A model generated the notes under the pieces. That model was not told where the DNA came from. It saw nothing but the letters and a program-made list of their open reading frames with translations, and did no database searches. This document shows positions 4,017 to 9,628 of a DNA stretch of 9,628 bases, piece by piece. Source of the DNA: Candidatus Falkowbacteria bacterium RIFOXYC2_FULL_48_21 (GTDB taxonomy: Bacteria > Patescibacteriota > Patescibacteriia > UBA11705 > JABHMO01); assembly GCA_001778275.1 (NCBI GenBank), contig MFGM01000025.1, positions 1-9,628 of the forward strand, written 5' to 3'. Numbering within the stretch: position 1 is the first letter of the stretch; each line of letters opens with the position of its first letter. The position numbers and the translations under genes are program-made.

Positions 4017-5378
4017 ATGCAAATAAAGCGAATATTGATAAAATTTTCAGCCGGAACGTTGCGCGGCTTGACCGGGTTAGGAGGGATTTTAGCCGTTCGG
4101 CTGGGCTTTTTGGGGCGCGCTTTTCAAGGTGTGAACCGATTTTGTTTTGGGCATGTTTTTTTTCCGGTTTATCGCGCCATTTTTATTTTGAGGTTCAAGG
4201 CGCGCGGTATTTACGCACCGGCGAAAAGCAAGGTGTTTTTTTTCTTAAGCAAATCTTATTTGGTGCATATTCTGATCGTGTTTGTCGGTCTCGGCATTGT
4301 GTTAAACAATCTCATGGCGCAGGATTTGCGCGAGGAAAATTTTGGCGAACAGACGATTATTTACGCGATTGTTTCGCGGGAAGAGATTGAAGAGTTGACC
4401 GAGGAGCTGCCGGATTTCTCGGCGGGTGAAAAAATTTTAAGTTATCTGGGGCAGGGGGCCATACTCGGGCCGAAGCCGGTAAGCGGGACGGTAGGGGGCA
4501 TCGATATTGGATTGGATTTTTCCACGATTATCGAAGGCGGTGCGGCGGTGACAAAGCCGGGGATTATTTCCCCGTTCAATCCGGCCGACGTGGAGCAGCC
4601 GGTCGAGAGCGCCCGACAGGGCATTACCGTTTACACGGTGCAAGCGGGAGAAAACCTTTACGCCATCGCCGGTAAATTCAATGTTTCAATCGAAACGATT
4701 TTGTGGCAAAACGGTCTGACCGCGCGTAGCGTGATTCGTCCGGGCGACAAACTGGAAATCTTGCCTGCAAGTGGCGTGGTCCACAAGGTGGTGAAGAATG
4801 AAACAGTGGGCTCAATCGCCAAAAAATACAAAGTGGACGAAAGCGCGATTATTGCGGCGAATAATTTATTTGATGGCCATGATATCAAAATCGCGCAACA
4901 GCTGGTGATTCCGGGTGGCCGCAAGATCGTGCCCTACGTGGCGCCAAAAGCGAAAAATAATGTGCCGCAGGTTTCTTCCATCACCAAACTATTTATTCCG
5001 CCGACCGGTTTGATTTCAGACAGCGGCCTGCTTTGGCCGGCCGGAGTGCGGCGGATTTCACAATACTTCAGCTGGCGGCACACAGGCGTAGACATCGCCG
5101 GGCCGGTCGGCACGCCGGAGTATGCGGCCGAGTCCGGTACCGTAATTTTTGCCGGCTGGGCAACCGGTTATGGCAATAGCATCCTCATCGATCACGGCAA
5201 CGGTATGCGCACGCGCTATGGTCACGCGAGCAAGCTTTATGTTGAAAAGGGCGATGAAGTGGTCAAGGGTCAAACCATCATGGCTATGGGTTCGACCGGC
5301 TGGTCCACTGGGCCGCACTTGCATTTTGAAGTGATTGTTAATGGTGTGAAGAAGAATCCGTTGTCGTACGTTAAGTAA
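4017..5378 (+). CDS. Membrane-anchored LysM/M23 peptidoglycan endopeptidase
   Basis: A 453-residue protein when started at the ATG at 4017. The basic N-terminal ~75 residues with hydrophobic stretches are followed by a clear membrane segment (about 80-100, YLVHILIVFVGLGIVL). A linker (101-203) leads to two LysM domains, about 204-249 (TVYTVQAGENLYAIAGKF) and 253-298 (VVHKVVKNETVGSIAKKY), which bind glycan. The C-terminal M23 metallopeptidase domain (about 340-450) keeps every zinc and catalytic residue: H355 and D359 in WRHTGVDIA, H403 in YGHAS, H434 and H436 in GPHLHFEV. An active cross-link-cutting enzyme is therefore expected, acting outside the membrane in wall remodelling or division. 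It is monocistronic, divergent from nusB and convergent with yifB. Confidence 0.95.
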   Translation: MQIKRILIKFSAGTLRGLTGLGGILAVRLGFLGRAFQGVNRFCFGHVFFPVYRAIFILRFKARGIYAPAKSKVFFFLSKSYLVHILIVFVGLGIVLNNLMAQDLREENFGEQTIIYAIVSREEIEELTEELPDFSAGEKILSYLGQGAILGPKPVSGTVGGIDIGLDFSTIIEGGAAVTKPGIISPFNPADVEQPVESARQGITVYTVQAGENLYAIAGKFNVSIETILWQNGLTARSVIRPGDKLEILPASGVVHKVVKNETVGSIAKKYKVDESAIIAANNLFDGHDIKIAQQLVIPGGRKIVPYVAPKAKNNVPQVSSITKLFIPPTGLISDSGLLWPAGVRRISQYFSWRHTGVDIAGPVGTPEYAAESGTVIFAGWATGYGNSILIDHGNGMRTRYGHASKLYVEKGDEVVKGQTIMAMGSTGWSTGPHLHFEVIVNGVKKNPLSYVK

Positions 5379-5399
5379 CGCAGGTCGCCAGTTAAAAGG

Positions 5400-5545
5400 C
5401 CAAAGTGCAAAGTCGAAGGTTATAACGCAGGGCGCATGAAGAGGAGAGTTGTCGGTTGAAACGGGCGGTTAATCGCGATAAAAATAAAAGCCTATTGGTA
5501 TGTGGGTCTTTTATTATTTTTTGTAATTTTGACTTTGCACTTTGG
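5400..5545. repeat. 15-bp perfect inverted repeat spanning the M23/yifB spacer
   Basis: CCAAAGTGCAAAGTC (5400-5414) and GACTTTGCACTTTGG (5531-5545) are exact inverted copies 116 bp apart. The left arm begins 22 bp after the M23 stop and the right arm ends 2 bp before the yifB stop. The interior holds a likely terminator and no gene. Confidence 0.85.
5481..5523 (+). terminator. Weak candidate terminator of the M23 gene
   Basis: AAAATAAAAG (5481-5490) pairs imperfectly with the CTTTTATTATTTT segment (5508-5520), with a short GC portion and a T-rich 3' side. The convergent arrangement of M23 and yifB calls for a terminator here, but the stem is A/T-rich and weak. Confidence 0.35.
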
Positions 5546-5546
5546 A

Positions 5547-7070
5547 CTAATTCTCCTTCGGCCGATATTGCAACGCTTCGGCAATATGGCGCGATTGGAT
5601 GTTATCACAATTTTCCAAATCCGCAATAGTGCGGCCGAGTTTCAAAATGCGGTGATAGGAACGGGCGGATAGGTGCAGTTGACTGACCGCGTTGCGCAGC
5701 AGGTCGAGCGATGCCTGATCCACTTGGCAAAATTGTTTGATGTCTTGCGGTCGCATCTCGGCGTTGTATTTAATACCGGAGTCTTTGAATCTTTTTCGCT
5801 GAATGTCATGCACGCGGCTGATTCTCTCGCGAATAACGCCGGACGGTTCGGCCGGGGCGCCGCCCTGTAACTTCTCGAAGTTTACGCGCGGTACTTCAAT
5901 ATGCAAATCAATGCGATCAATGATCGGACCGGAAACTTTTTTTTGATATTTCAAAATTTGCATCGGCGTGCAGGTGCATCTTTTTTCCGTGTCCGTGGCA
6001 TAGCCGCACGGGCATGGATTTTGGCTGGCAATCAACGTGAAGCGCGCCGGAAAAGTGAGCGTGCCTTGCGCGCGGGAAATGGAAATCACGCCGTCCTCGA
6101 GCGGCTGGCGCAGATTTTCCAGCACCGGGCGGGGGAATTCGGGAAATTCGTCGAGGAAAAGAATGCCGCGATGCGCCAGGCTGATTTCACCCGGCTTCGG
6201 CATTTTGCCGCCACCGACGAGAGCGACGCCGGAACTGGTGTGATGCGGTGAACGGAACGGGCGGTTGGTTATAATCGGCCGATCTTTTGGCAACAGTCCG
6301 GCCACGGAATATATTTTTGTCACTTCCAAAATTTCCTCTTCTTGCATCGGCGGCAGAATGGACGGAATGGTTCTTGCCAACAGAGTTTTGCCCGATCCGG
6401 GCGGTCCGCTCATGAGCACGTTGTGGCAACCGGCGGCCGCGATCTCGAGCGCGCGCTTGGCTTGCTCTTGCCCGTGCACGTGCGCCATGTCCGCGGAAAA
6501 GGTCGGCGCCAATTCAGAATGAAACATGCCGGAGTTTTTTAGCGGTTCGATGGATTCGATTTTTTTCAGGTGCGCGATCAATTGAAAAAGGTTTTTTACC
6601 GGAAAGATATTTATTTCCGAAATCAAGGCCGCTTCGGCCGCATTTGTTTCCGGAATATACAAGTTTTTGTAGCCGTGCTCTTTGGTAAATATGGCAATCG
6701 GCAAAATACCGCTTGTGTGCCGCGTTTCACCATTTAGCGCCAGCTCGCCCACGAATAACGAGTCTTTCAGATCGATAAGATCAAGCTGTTCCGTGGTTTG
6801 CAAAATGGAAACAGCGATAGGCAAGTCAAAGCCCGGACCTTCTTTGTGCAGATCGGCCGGCGCCAGATTCACGACCGTCTTGTAGCCTAGTCCGCGGAAG
6901 CCGCTGTTGCGCAGAGCCAGCCGCACGCGTTCTTTTGCTTCTTGGATGGCCGCGTCCGGCAGGCCGACAATGAGAAAAGCGAACTGATCGGTTTTCATTT
7001 GATCGGTTTCCACTTCGACGAGCTCACAGTTAAGGCCGATGTTGGCGCAGGAGTTGACTTTAGTAAACAT
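5547..7070 (-). CDS. comM: YifB/ComM family Mg-chelatase-like AAA+ ATPase
   Basis: A 507-residue protein of the usual family length. The N-terminal ChlI-type S5-fold domain (about 1-170) has GLPDAAIQEAKERVRLAL (36-53) and a K-E-G-P-G-FDLPIA stretch (76-86). The AAA+ core has Walker A GPPGSGKT (222-229), Walker B GILFLDEF (302-309), and FRSPHHTSS (272-280). Four cysteines (353, 355, 365, 367) in NPCPCGY...RCTC are typical of the family, followed by IIDRIDLHIEVP (383-394) and the C-terminal Mg-chelatase domain with a YHRILKLGRTIADLE helix. In naturally competent bacteria ComM is a hexameric helicase that extends branch migration when incoming single strands recombine. A DNA-uptake role here is inference. 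The gene is monocistronic with its own strong promoter and no Shine-Dalgarno. Confidence 0.95.
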   Translation of the reverse strand: MFTKVNSCANIGLNCELVEVETDQMKTDQFAFLIVGLPDAAIQEAKERVRLALRNSGFRGLGYKTVVNLAPADLHKEGPGFDLPIAVSILQTTEQLDLIDLKDSLFVGELALNGETRHTSGILPIAIFTKEHGYKNLYIPETNAAEAALISEINIFPVKNLFQLIAHLKKIESIEPLKNSGMFHSELAPTFSADMAHVHGQEQAKRALEIAAAGCHNVLMSGPPGSGKTLLARTIPSILPPMQEEEILEVTKIYSVAGLLPKDRPIITNRPFRSPHHTSSGVALVGGGKMPKPGEISLAHRGILFLDEFPEFPRPVLENLRQPLEDGVISISRAQGTLTFPARFTLIASQNPCPCGYATDTEKRCTCTPMQILKYQKKVSGPIIDRIDLHIEVPRVNFEKLQGGAPAEPSGVIRERISRVHDIQRKRFKDSGIKYNAEMRPQDIKQFCQVDQASLDLLRNAVSQLHLSARSYHRILKLGRTIADLENCDNIQSRHIAEALQYRPKEN

Positions 7071-7087
7071 AGCGGAGCGGCAAGAGT

Positions 7088-7131
7088 GTTAATCGAGTTA
7101 ACCGTGTTAATCGTCAACGATTGGGATTAAC
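7088..7131. repeat. Array of 9-bp GTTAAYC words in the yifB leader
   Basis: Three tandem 9-bp copies GTTAATCGA, GTTAACCGT and GTTAATCGT start at 7088, 7097 and 7106. An inverted copy follows (GATTAAC at 7125-7131), and CGT-CA-ACG at 7112-7119 sits at the centre. The array fills much of the ~80-nt yifB leader, so it would be transcribed. It shares its word and 9-bp period with 2424-2466. Confidence 0.65.
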
Positions 7132-7157
7132 ATGGGTGACTGATTTAGGTTGCTACT

Positions 7158-7186
7158 ATTTTATGCTATAAGGCGAAACGTGTCAA
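7158..7186 (-). promoter_or_regulatory. yifB/comM promoter
   Basis: On the minus strand TTGACA (7181-7186), a 17-bp spacer and TAAAAT (7158-7163) make a near-consensus promoter. Start of transcription is near 7151, about 80 nt before the ATG. The -35 is only 4 bp from the terminator of the preceding operon. Confidence 0.75.
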
Positions 7187-7190
7187 AACA

Positions 7191-7219
7191 AAAAGGCGTC
7201 GCTAACGGCGAGACCTTTT
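7191..7219 (-). terminator. Terminator of the dksA-like/lspA/thioredoxin operon
   Basis: AAAAGG (7191-7196) pairs with CCTTTT (7214-7219) and TCGC (7199-7202) with GCGA (7208-7211), around a 5-nt loop with a 2x2 internal loop. On the minus strand a T-rich tract follows (TTTTTGTTTT). It begins 9 bp after the last stop of the operon. Confidence 0.8.
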
Positions 7220-7228
7220 ATTTATCGG

Positions 7229-7783
7229 TTAAATCATTTTATTAAATATGACTATTGCGCCGCCGACAACAATGCCGCCGATTAAAATCCAGCCAATCAC
7301 TTCCGGCCGCGCCGTGTTGGTGAACGGTTTTTCTTCCGTGACGGGCGTTGGCTGGCTTAATTTTTCTTGCACGAACTTGGCCGGATCAACGCACGTGTTC
7401 ACCGGTAAGTGGCAGTACTCCACCATCTGGCGCAAGTCTGATTCGCGGAAGCCGGAGATGGCCGCTTTGTTGATAAACGTGGTCGGCACTTTGTTTATGT
7501 CCGCGTTATAGGCTTTGGTAAATTCAGTAAATTTGTTGAAGTATTCAGGATGATTTTTCATGTCGTATTCGTGGATTTTCAACTCCGGATAATCTTTGCT
7601 TTTCAGCTCTTCGAGCAAAGATAAGGTTTTGGCGCAGTAAGGACAGCCTTGTTGGGAAAAAACATAAATATCAGTGACTTTGTCTTGCCCGCCTTGACTC
7701 GCGTCAAGCGAGGCAAGCGCCATGGCTGTCATTCCGAGAGAGCCTAGAAAAATGGCGCTTGTTATGATAATTAAAATGCGCAT
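7229..7783 (-). CDS. Membrane-anchored thioredoxin-fold protein with CPYC site
   Basis: A 184-residue protein when started at the ATG at 7783, which follows the lspA stop by 5 nt and gives a clean signal sequence (MRILIIITSAIFLGSLG, 1-17). An upstream in-frame start would extend into lspA and add non-secretory sequence, so I reject it. The exported domain opens with a beta strand (TDIYVFSQQ) and the redox motif CPYC (47-50). KVP (98-100) supplies the cis-proline. Two more cysteines (C124, C131) lie in a short loop. A C-terminal membrane segment (about 162-180) would anchor it, with the domain outside. CPYC is the glutaredoxin motif, but export suggests disulfide formation, reduction or shuffling in surface proteins. 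The substrate is unknown. It is last in the operon. Confidence 0.85.
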   Translation of the reverse strand: MRILIIITSAIFLGSLGMTAMALASLDASQGGQDKVTDIYVFSQQGCPYCAKTLSLLEELKSKDYPELKIHEYDMKNHPEYFNKFTEFTKAYNADINKVPTTFINKAAISGFRESDLRQMVEYCHLPVNTCVDPAKFVQEKLSQPTPVTEEKPFTNTARPEVIGWILIGGIVVGGAIVIFNKMI

Positions 7784-7788
7784 ATTTA

Positions 7789-8271
7789 TTATGGCTTGCC
7801 CGGCACCGAAGTGCGAGGCCACTTTATGATGAGTAAGATCACGGTAGCGGTTATAAACACATCGGCCAAGTTGAACGTCGGCCAATGAAGATTGTATATT
7901 GATATTGACAAAAAATCAATTACTCCGCCACGCAGCACCCGATCGAAGAGGTTAGAAATGGCCGCGCCGGCGAGGACGGACATCGCGATAAGGAGCGTTT
8001 GATTCTGCCCGGTAATTAATTTTTTTGCCAGGGCATAGATGATGGCGAGGGTAATGAAAATCAGGCCGTATTTCAATGGCCAACCGACAGACAGGCCAAA
8101 GGCCAGGTCCGCATTTGTCGTTAGCGCCAGCCTGAAGGTCAGCCAGCTTTTATTGATTAGAAAAATCCCGCTTTCCGGGATTTTTCCTATGGCAAAAAGT
8201 TTTGCGATTTGATCAAGGGCAAAGGCGGCCATCCCTGAACCGACGGATATGAAATAAAAAGTGCGAGGCAT
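7789..8271 (-). CDS. lspA: Lipoprotein signal peptidase (signal peptidase II)
   Basis: A 160-residue integral membrane aspartic protease that cuts the signal peptide from diacylglyceryl-modified prolipoproteins. Four hydrophobic segments are visible (about 5-28, 66-84, 93-109, 132-149). The two catalytic aspartates are present: D119 in GGVIDFLS and D137 in FNLADVFI. The conserved DQIAKLF (20-26) and NLFDR (107-111) are present too. The usual N-x-G-x-AF loop reads NADLAFGL (53-60), with Asp in place of Gly. The ATG shares its A with the TAA of the upstream zinc-finger gene (TAATG), and the next gene begins 5 nt after its stop. Translational coupling is likely for all three genes. Confidence 0.95.
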   Translation of the reverse strand: MPRTFYFISVGSGMAAFALDQIAKLFAIGKIPESGIFLINKSWLTFRLALTTNADLAFGLSVGWPLKYGLIFITLAIIYALAKKLITGQNQTLLIAMSVLAGAAISNLFDRVLRGGVIDFLSISIYNLHWPTFNLADVFITATVILLIIKWPRTSVPGKP

Positions 8272-8639
8272 TATAAAGTTTTTAACTTTGTCTTACATGA
8301 AATGCAAGCGCTGGAGGTCGGTCTGGCCTTTAAGCGTTTAACATCGATTTCTTGATGGCAATATTTGCAAATACCGTAGCCGCTCTTTTTGATGCGGTCG
8401 AGCGCTTTGCCCACGTCATGCAGTGATTTTTCTAGCGTCTTTTCCAAAGTCAAATTTAAACCGTACTTCGCCACTTCTTGCGAGCTGTCTGATTCATCAT
8501 GGCCGATTTCCTCGAACTCCGCTTGGTAGTCTTCTTTGTTGCGCGGATTCTTTTTGGCAATTTTGGAAAGCTCGGCCTCCAGGTTGGACTTTTCTTCCAG
8601 CAGTTTTTTTTGTATTTCTTGGAGATCTTTTTTGTTCAT
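8271..8639 (-). CDS. TraR/DksA-family C4 zinc-finger protein
   Basis: A 122-residue protein. An N-terminal coiled coil (about 1-85, MNKKDLQEIQKKLLEEKSNL onward) is followed by a C4 zinc finger: C91 and C94 in GICKYCHQEID, then C112 and C115 in SACISCK. This is the TraR/DksA layout, and the short length is nearer to general TraR/DksA-like proteins than to E. coli DksA (151). At the expected coil tip it has HDESDSS (47-53) rather than DxxDxA. Both aspartates are there (D48, D51) but the alanine is not, so direct transfer of DksA function to the RNA polymerase secondary channel is uncertain. It is first in a three-gene operon with lspA and has its own near-consensus promoter and a 20-nt leader without Shine-Dalgarno. 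Confidence 0.9.
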   Translation of the reverse strand: MNKKDLQEIQKKLLEEKSNLEAELSKIAKKNPRNKEDYQAEFEEIGHDESDSSQEVAKYGLNLTLEKTLEKSLHDVGKALDRIKKSGYGICKYCHQEIDVKRLKARPTSSACISCKTKLKTL

Positions 8640-8665
8640 ATGTTTGCTTGTTCGGTAACATTGAG

Positions 8666-8694
8666 ATTATATAACGCTTCAAGGGAAATTTCAA
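8666..8694 (-). promoter_or_regulatory. Main promoter of the dksA-like/lspA operon
   Basis: On the minus strand TTGAAA (8689-8694), a 17-bp spacer and a consensus TATAAT (8666-8671). The start point near 8659 leaves about 20 nt of leader. It is the best-scoring promoter in the window by eye. Confidence 0.8.
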
Positions 8695-8713
8695 TAGCGC
8701 GGAAATCCCTATT

Positions 8714-8743
8714 ATTATGCGGTATGTTGACAGTTTGTGTCAA
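8714..8743 (-). promoter_or_regulatory. Possible second upstream promoter of the same operon
   Basis: On the minus strand TTGACA (8738-8743) and CATAAT (8714-8719) stand 18 bp apart. Its -35 is one arm of the inverted TTGACA pair at 8727-8743, so it may instead be part of an operator. Confidence 0.45.
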
Positions 8744-8763
8744 TAGGGTGGAGGGTGTTGACA
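8727..8763. promoter_or_regulatory. Three TTGACA sites, possible operator between divergent genes
   Basis: TTGACA at 8727-8732 faces TGTCAA at 8738-8743 across 5 bp, a perfect inverted repeat. A third TTGACA (8758-8763) lies 31 bp from the first, about three helical turns. Two of the three fit as -35 boxes; the first has no -10 at the right distance on the plus strand, which suggests a protein-binding half-site. Confidence 0.4.
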
Positions 8764-8786
8764 AAAGGATGAGAACAAGTTACCAT
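8758..8786 (+). promoter_or_regulatory. Promoter of the 76-residue orphan gene
   Basis: TTGACA (8758-8763), a 17-bp spacer and TACCAT (8781-8786). The start point near 8793 is followed by the Shine-Dalgarno AGGAGG at 8801-8806 and the ATG at 8812. Confidence 0.6.
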
Positions 8787-8811
8787 CGTTAAGTTATTTG
8801 AGGAGGGCGAA

Positions 8812-9042
8812 ATGAAAGAACAGATAAAGACGGAGCAGGCCATTCCTGAAATCACTGATGAGAACCAGTGCGTATTGTTCGTTAAGTATCGGCCGGCGGT
8901 GAACGAGGAGGATCGTTGGGTGGCGCTAGTCGAGCAGAGGAAGGCGGAAAAGTTGAGGCGATCGCGCCGATTTGATTTCTGGGAGTACGTGGCATCGTTG
9001 CTTCCTCTCCGGAAAAGGAGATCGAGCAAGGGGGTAACGTAG
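8812..9042 (+). CDS. Small hypothetical protein, 76 residues
   Basis: I do not recognise this protein. It starts acidic (MKEQIKTEQAIPEITDENQ), has a likely beta segment (CVLFVKYRP, 20-28), then a charged helix (EEDRWVALVEQRKAEKLRRS, 32-51), an aromatic patch (RFDFWEYVASLLPL, 53-66) and a basic tail (RKRRSSKGVT). There is no signal peptide, membrane segment or metal motif. One Cys (C20) is present. The case for a real gene comes from its frame: a promoter at 8758-8786, AGGAGG five bases before the ATG, and a strong terminator at 9073. It is the only gene here with a full Shine-Dalgarno, so it may have come from elsewhere or be highly translated. A DNA- or RNA-binding role from the basic tail is only a guess. 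Confidence 0.7.
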   Translation: MKEQIKTEQAIPEITDENQCVLFVKYRPAVNEEDRWVALVEQRKAEKLRRSRRFDFWEYVASLLPLRKRRSSKGVT

Positions 9043-9072
9043 GTATGCCGGTAGTTTGGGGCAAAAATAGCG

Positions 9073-9099
9073 AGACCGTGGAAAATTCCACGGTCTTTT
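9073..9099 (+). terminator. Terminator of the 76-residue gene
   Basis: AGACCGTGGAA (9073-9083) and TTCCACGGTCT (9086-9096) form an 11-bp perfect stem followed by a short T tract (9096-9099). It starts 30 bp after the stop codon. Confidence 0.9.
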
Positions 9100-9122
9100 A
9101 ATAAATAACGGATGATAAAAGG

Positions 9123-9157
9123 TTGAAAAACGGTGAAGAAATTGGGCGGTTTTTCAA
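9123..9157. other. Hairpin TTGAAAAAC/GTTTTTCAA
   Basis: TTGAAAAAC (9123-9131) and GTTTTTCAA (9149-9157) are exact inverted copies with a 17-bp loop. It lies between the plus terminator and the minus-strand transcript end, in a gene-free stretch (9100-9226). It may be a backup terminator; no further role is visible. Confidence 0.5.
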
Positions 9158-9226
9158 GGGGTGATTTTCCTACGTCCCTCTAGGGCGGCGCTACGGAGGA
9201 ATTTTTTGTTCCCACCAAGTCGGGAC

Positions 9227-9286
9227 AAAAAAAAGAGCGCGAACTGTACGCCCTATTAAAATTTAATATGTGGCGAGCTCGCGCTC
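9227..9286 (-). terminator. Strong intrinsic terminator of the 9606-to-9227 transcript
   Basis: On the minus strand the 8-bp arms GAGCGCGA (9279-9286) and TCGCGCTC (9235-9242) enclose inner stems: CGCC/GGCG (9249-9252/9272-9275) and an A/T stem around 9255-9269. They are followed at once by T8 (9227-9234). The nested stem with a full T8 is a classical intrinsic terminator. Confidence 0.85.
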
Positions 9287-9606
9287 GCACCTCGACAGTT
9301 GGCCGCTGAAAATAGCTTATAGGAGGCGCTATTCTCGGATAGGCACTGATTGAAGAGGCGATGTGGACACCGGTTCTTACCCTTTCTTGGGATAACCATT
9401 GCTGGATCCCTGGATGGATTTTTTCGTTTTTGTTTTTGTTTTGCGCTATCATCCTCCGAAGCTTGGAAAGCGAAAGAGGAGGGGACGGAGATTTGTTGGG
9501 TACAGAAAGAGTAAGGGTTGGTGTAGAGTGAATTTCCCAATTCGATTGTAGTTCCGAAAGAGCGAATGAACAAAGTAGAGAATTGATACGCGGATCATGT
9601 CTCTAC
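9227..9606 (-). ncRNA. Probable structured RNA of about 380 nt, family unknown
   Basis: A minus-strand transcript is bounded by an extended -10 at the right edge and the terminator at 9227. Its 5' end is a hairpin: GTAGAGA (9600-9606 as read on the minus strand) pairs with TCTCTAC (9575-9581), with an inner TGAT/ATCA stem (9584-9587/9594-9597). Further hairpins are CCTCC/GGAGG with GCTT/AAGC inside (9453-9482) and AATAGC/GCTATT (9311-9333). The frames that cross it give Ser/Lys/Arg-rich sequence with no recognisable domain. The length suits RNase P RNA or tmRNA, but I find neither the AGGAAAGUC and ACAGAA cores of the first nor the tRNA-like ends or tag frame of the second. Confidence 0.5.
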
Positions 9607-9612
9607 ACTGTT

Positions 9613-9621
9613 ATTATAGCA
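9613..9621 (-). promoter_or_regulatory. Extended -10 for the minus-strand transcript
   Basis: On the minus strand TGCTATAAT: a consensus TATAAT at 9613-9618 with TG at 9620-9621. The -35 position falls beyond the window edge. The predicted start at about 9606 coincides with the first base of a hairpin. Confidence 0.65.
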
Positions 9622-9628
9622 TGAAAAA

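Noticed and set aside
7784..7885. Upstream extension of the CPYC protein by 34 residues
   Set aside because: It overlaps the end of lspA in another frame and would place a non-hydrophobic, charged stretch before the signal sequence; the ATG at 7783 suits operon spacing.
9045..9101. An 18-codon ATG frame after the 76-residue gene
   Set aside because: It consists largely of the terminator stem; a chance frame.
9256..9573. A 105-codon minus-strand frame inside the ~380-nt transcript
   Set aside because: It needs a TTG start, has no Shine-Dalgarno, is Ser/Lys-rich without any domain, and its end lies in the terminator stem. An overlapping 90-codon ATG frame (9180-9452) runs through the terminator T8 and is no better.
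9227..9606. RNase P RNA or tmRNA
   Set aside because: On either strand I could not find the AGGAAAGUC and ACAGAA cores of RNase P, nor a tRNA-like end with TTCGA loop and a short Ala-Ala-ended tag frame for tmRNA. A covariance-model search could still overturn this.

Overview
The window looks like chromosomal DNA of a small-genome bacterium, most likely a Candidate Phyla Radiation (Patescibacteria) member. The lineage is an inference. It rests on compact overlapping operons, start codons that mostly lack a Shine-Dalgarno sequence, two of three tRNA genes without an encoded CCA, and a gene set of nusB, rnc, LysM/M23 hydrolase, yifB/comM, lspA and a short TraR/DksA zinc-finger protein. A search with RNase III or YifB would settle it.

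Layout. From 1 to 1237 (minus) an HD-domain protein overlaps by ATGA the start of a deoxynucleoside kinase that runs off the window, so this is a probable nucleotide-metabolism pair. From 1238 to 1871 there is no convincing gene, but there is a structured leader of the HD gene, a good plus-strand promoter at 1568-1595 and a long base-paired element at 1706-1825. From 1872 to 2413 lies a tRNA cluster: tRNA-Lys(CTT), a 51-bp tandem repeat, tRNA-Ala(GGC) and a strong terminator on the plus strand, then tRNA-Arg(TCG) and a 5' tRNA fragment on the minus strand. From 2470 to 3772 (minus) nusB is followed by rnc, with the whole spacer forming one long hairpin. From 4017 to 5378 (plus) is a membrane-anchored LysM/M23 murein hydrolase, convergent with yifB/comM (5547-7070, minus). 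From 7229 to 8639 (minus) is a tight operon of a TraR/DksA-type protein, lspA and a membrane-anchored CPYC thioredoxin-fold protein. From 8812 to 9042 (plus) is a 76-residue orphan with a classical promoter, Shine-Dalgarno and terminator. The rest, to the end, holds a probable minus-strand transcript of about 380 nt with a start, an intrinsic terminator and internal hairpins, which I cannot assign to a known RNA family.

How the parts fit. NusB (rRNA antitermination) and RNase III (rRNA and dsRNA processing) share one transcript, and the hairpin between them is a plausible target of RNase III itself. LspA and the CPYC protein act at the membrane, with a DksA-type regulator in front. The M23 protein acts on the wall.

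The most interesting material is non-coding: the rnc leader hairpin, the 1706-1825 element, the 9227-9606 transcript, and a recurring style of intergenic inverted repeat in which each spacer uses its own short word (GAAATTGA, TACAGAT, GTTAATC, CAAAGTG). I did not see a clear defence system, CRISPR array or transposase.
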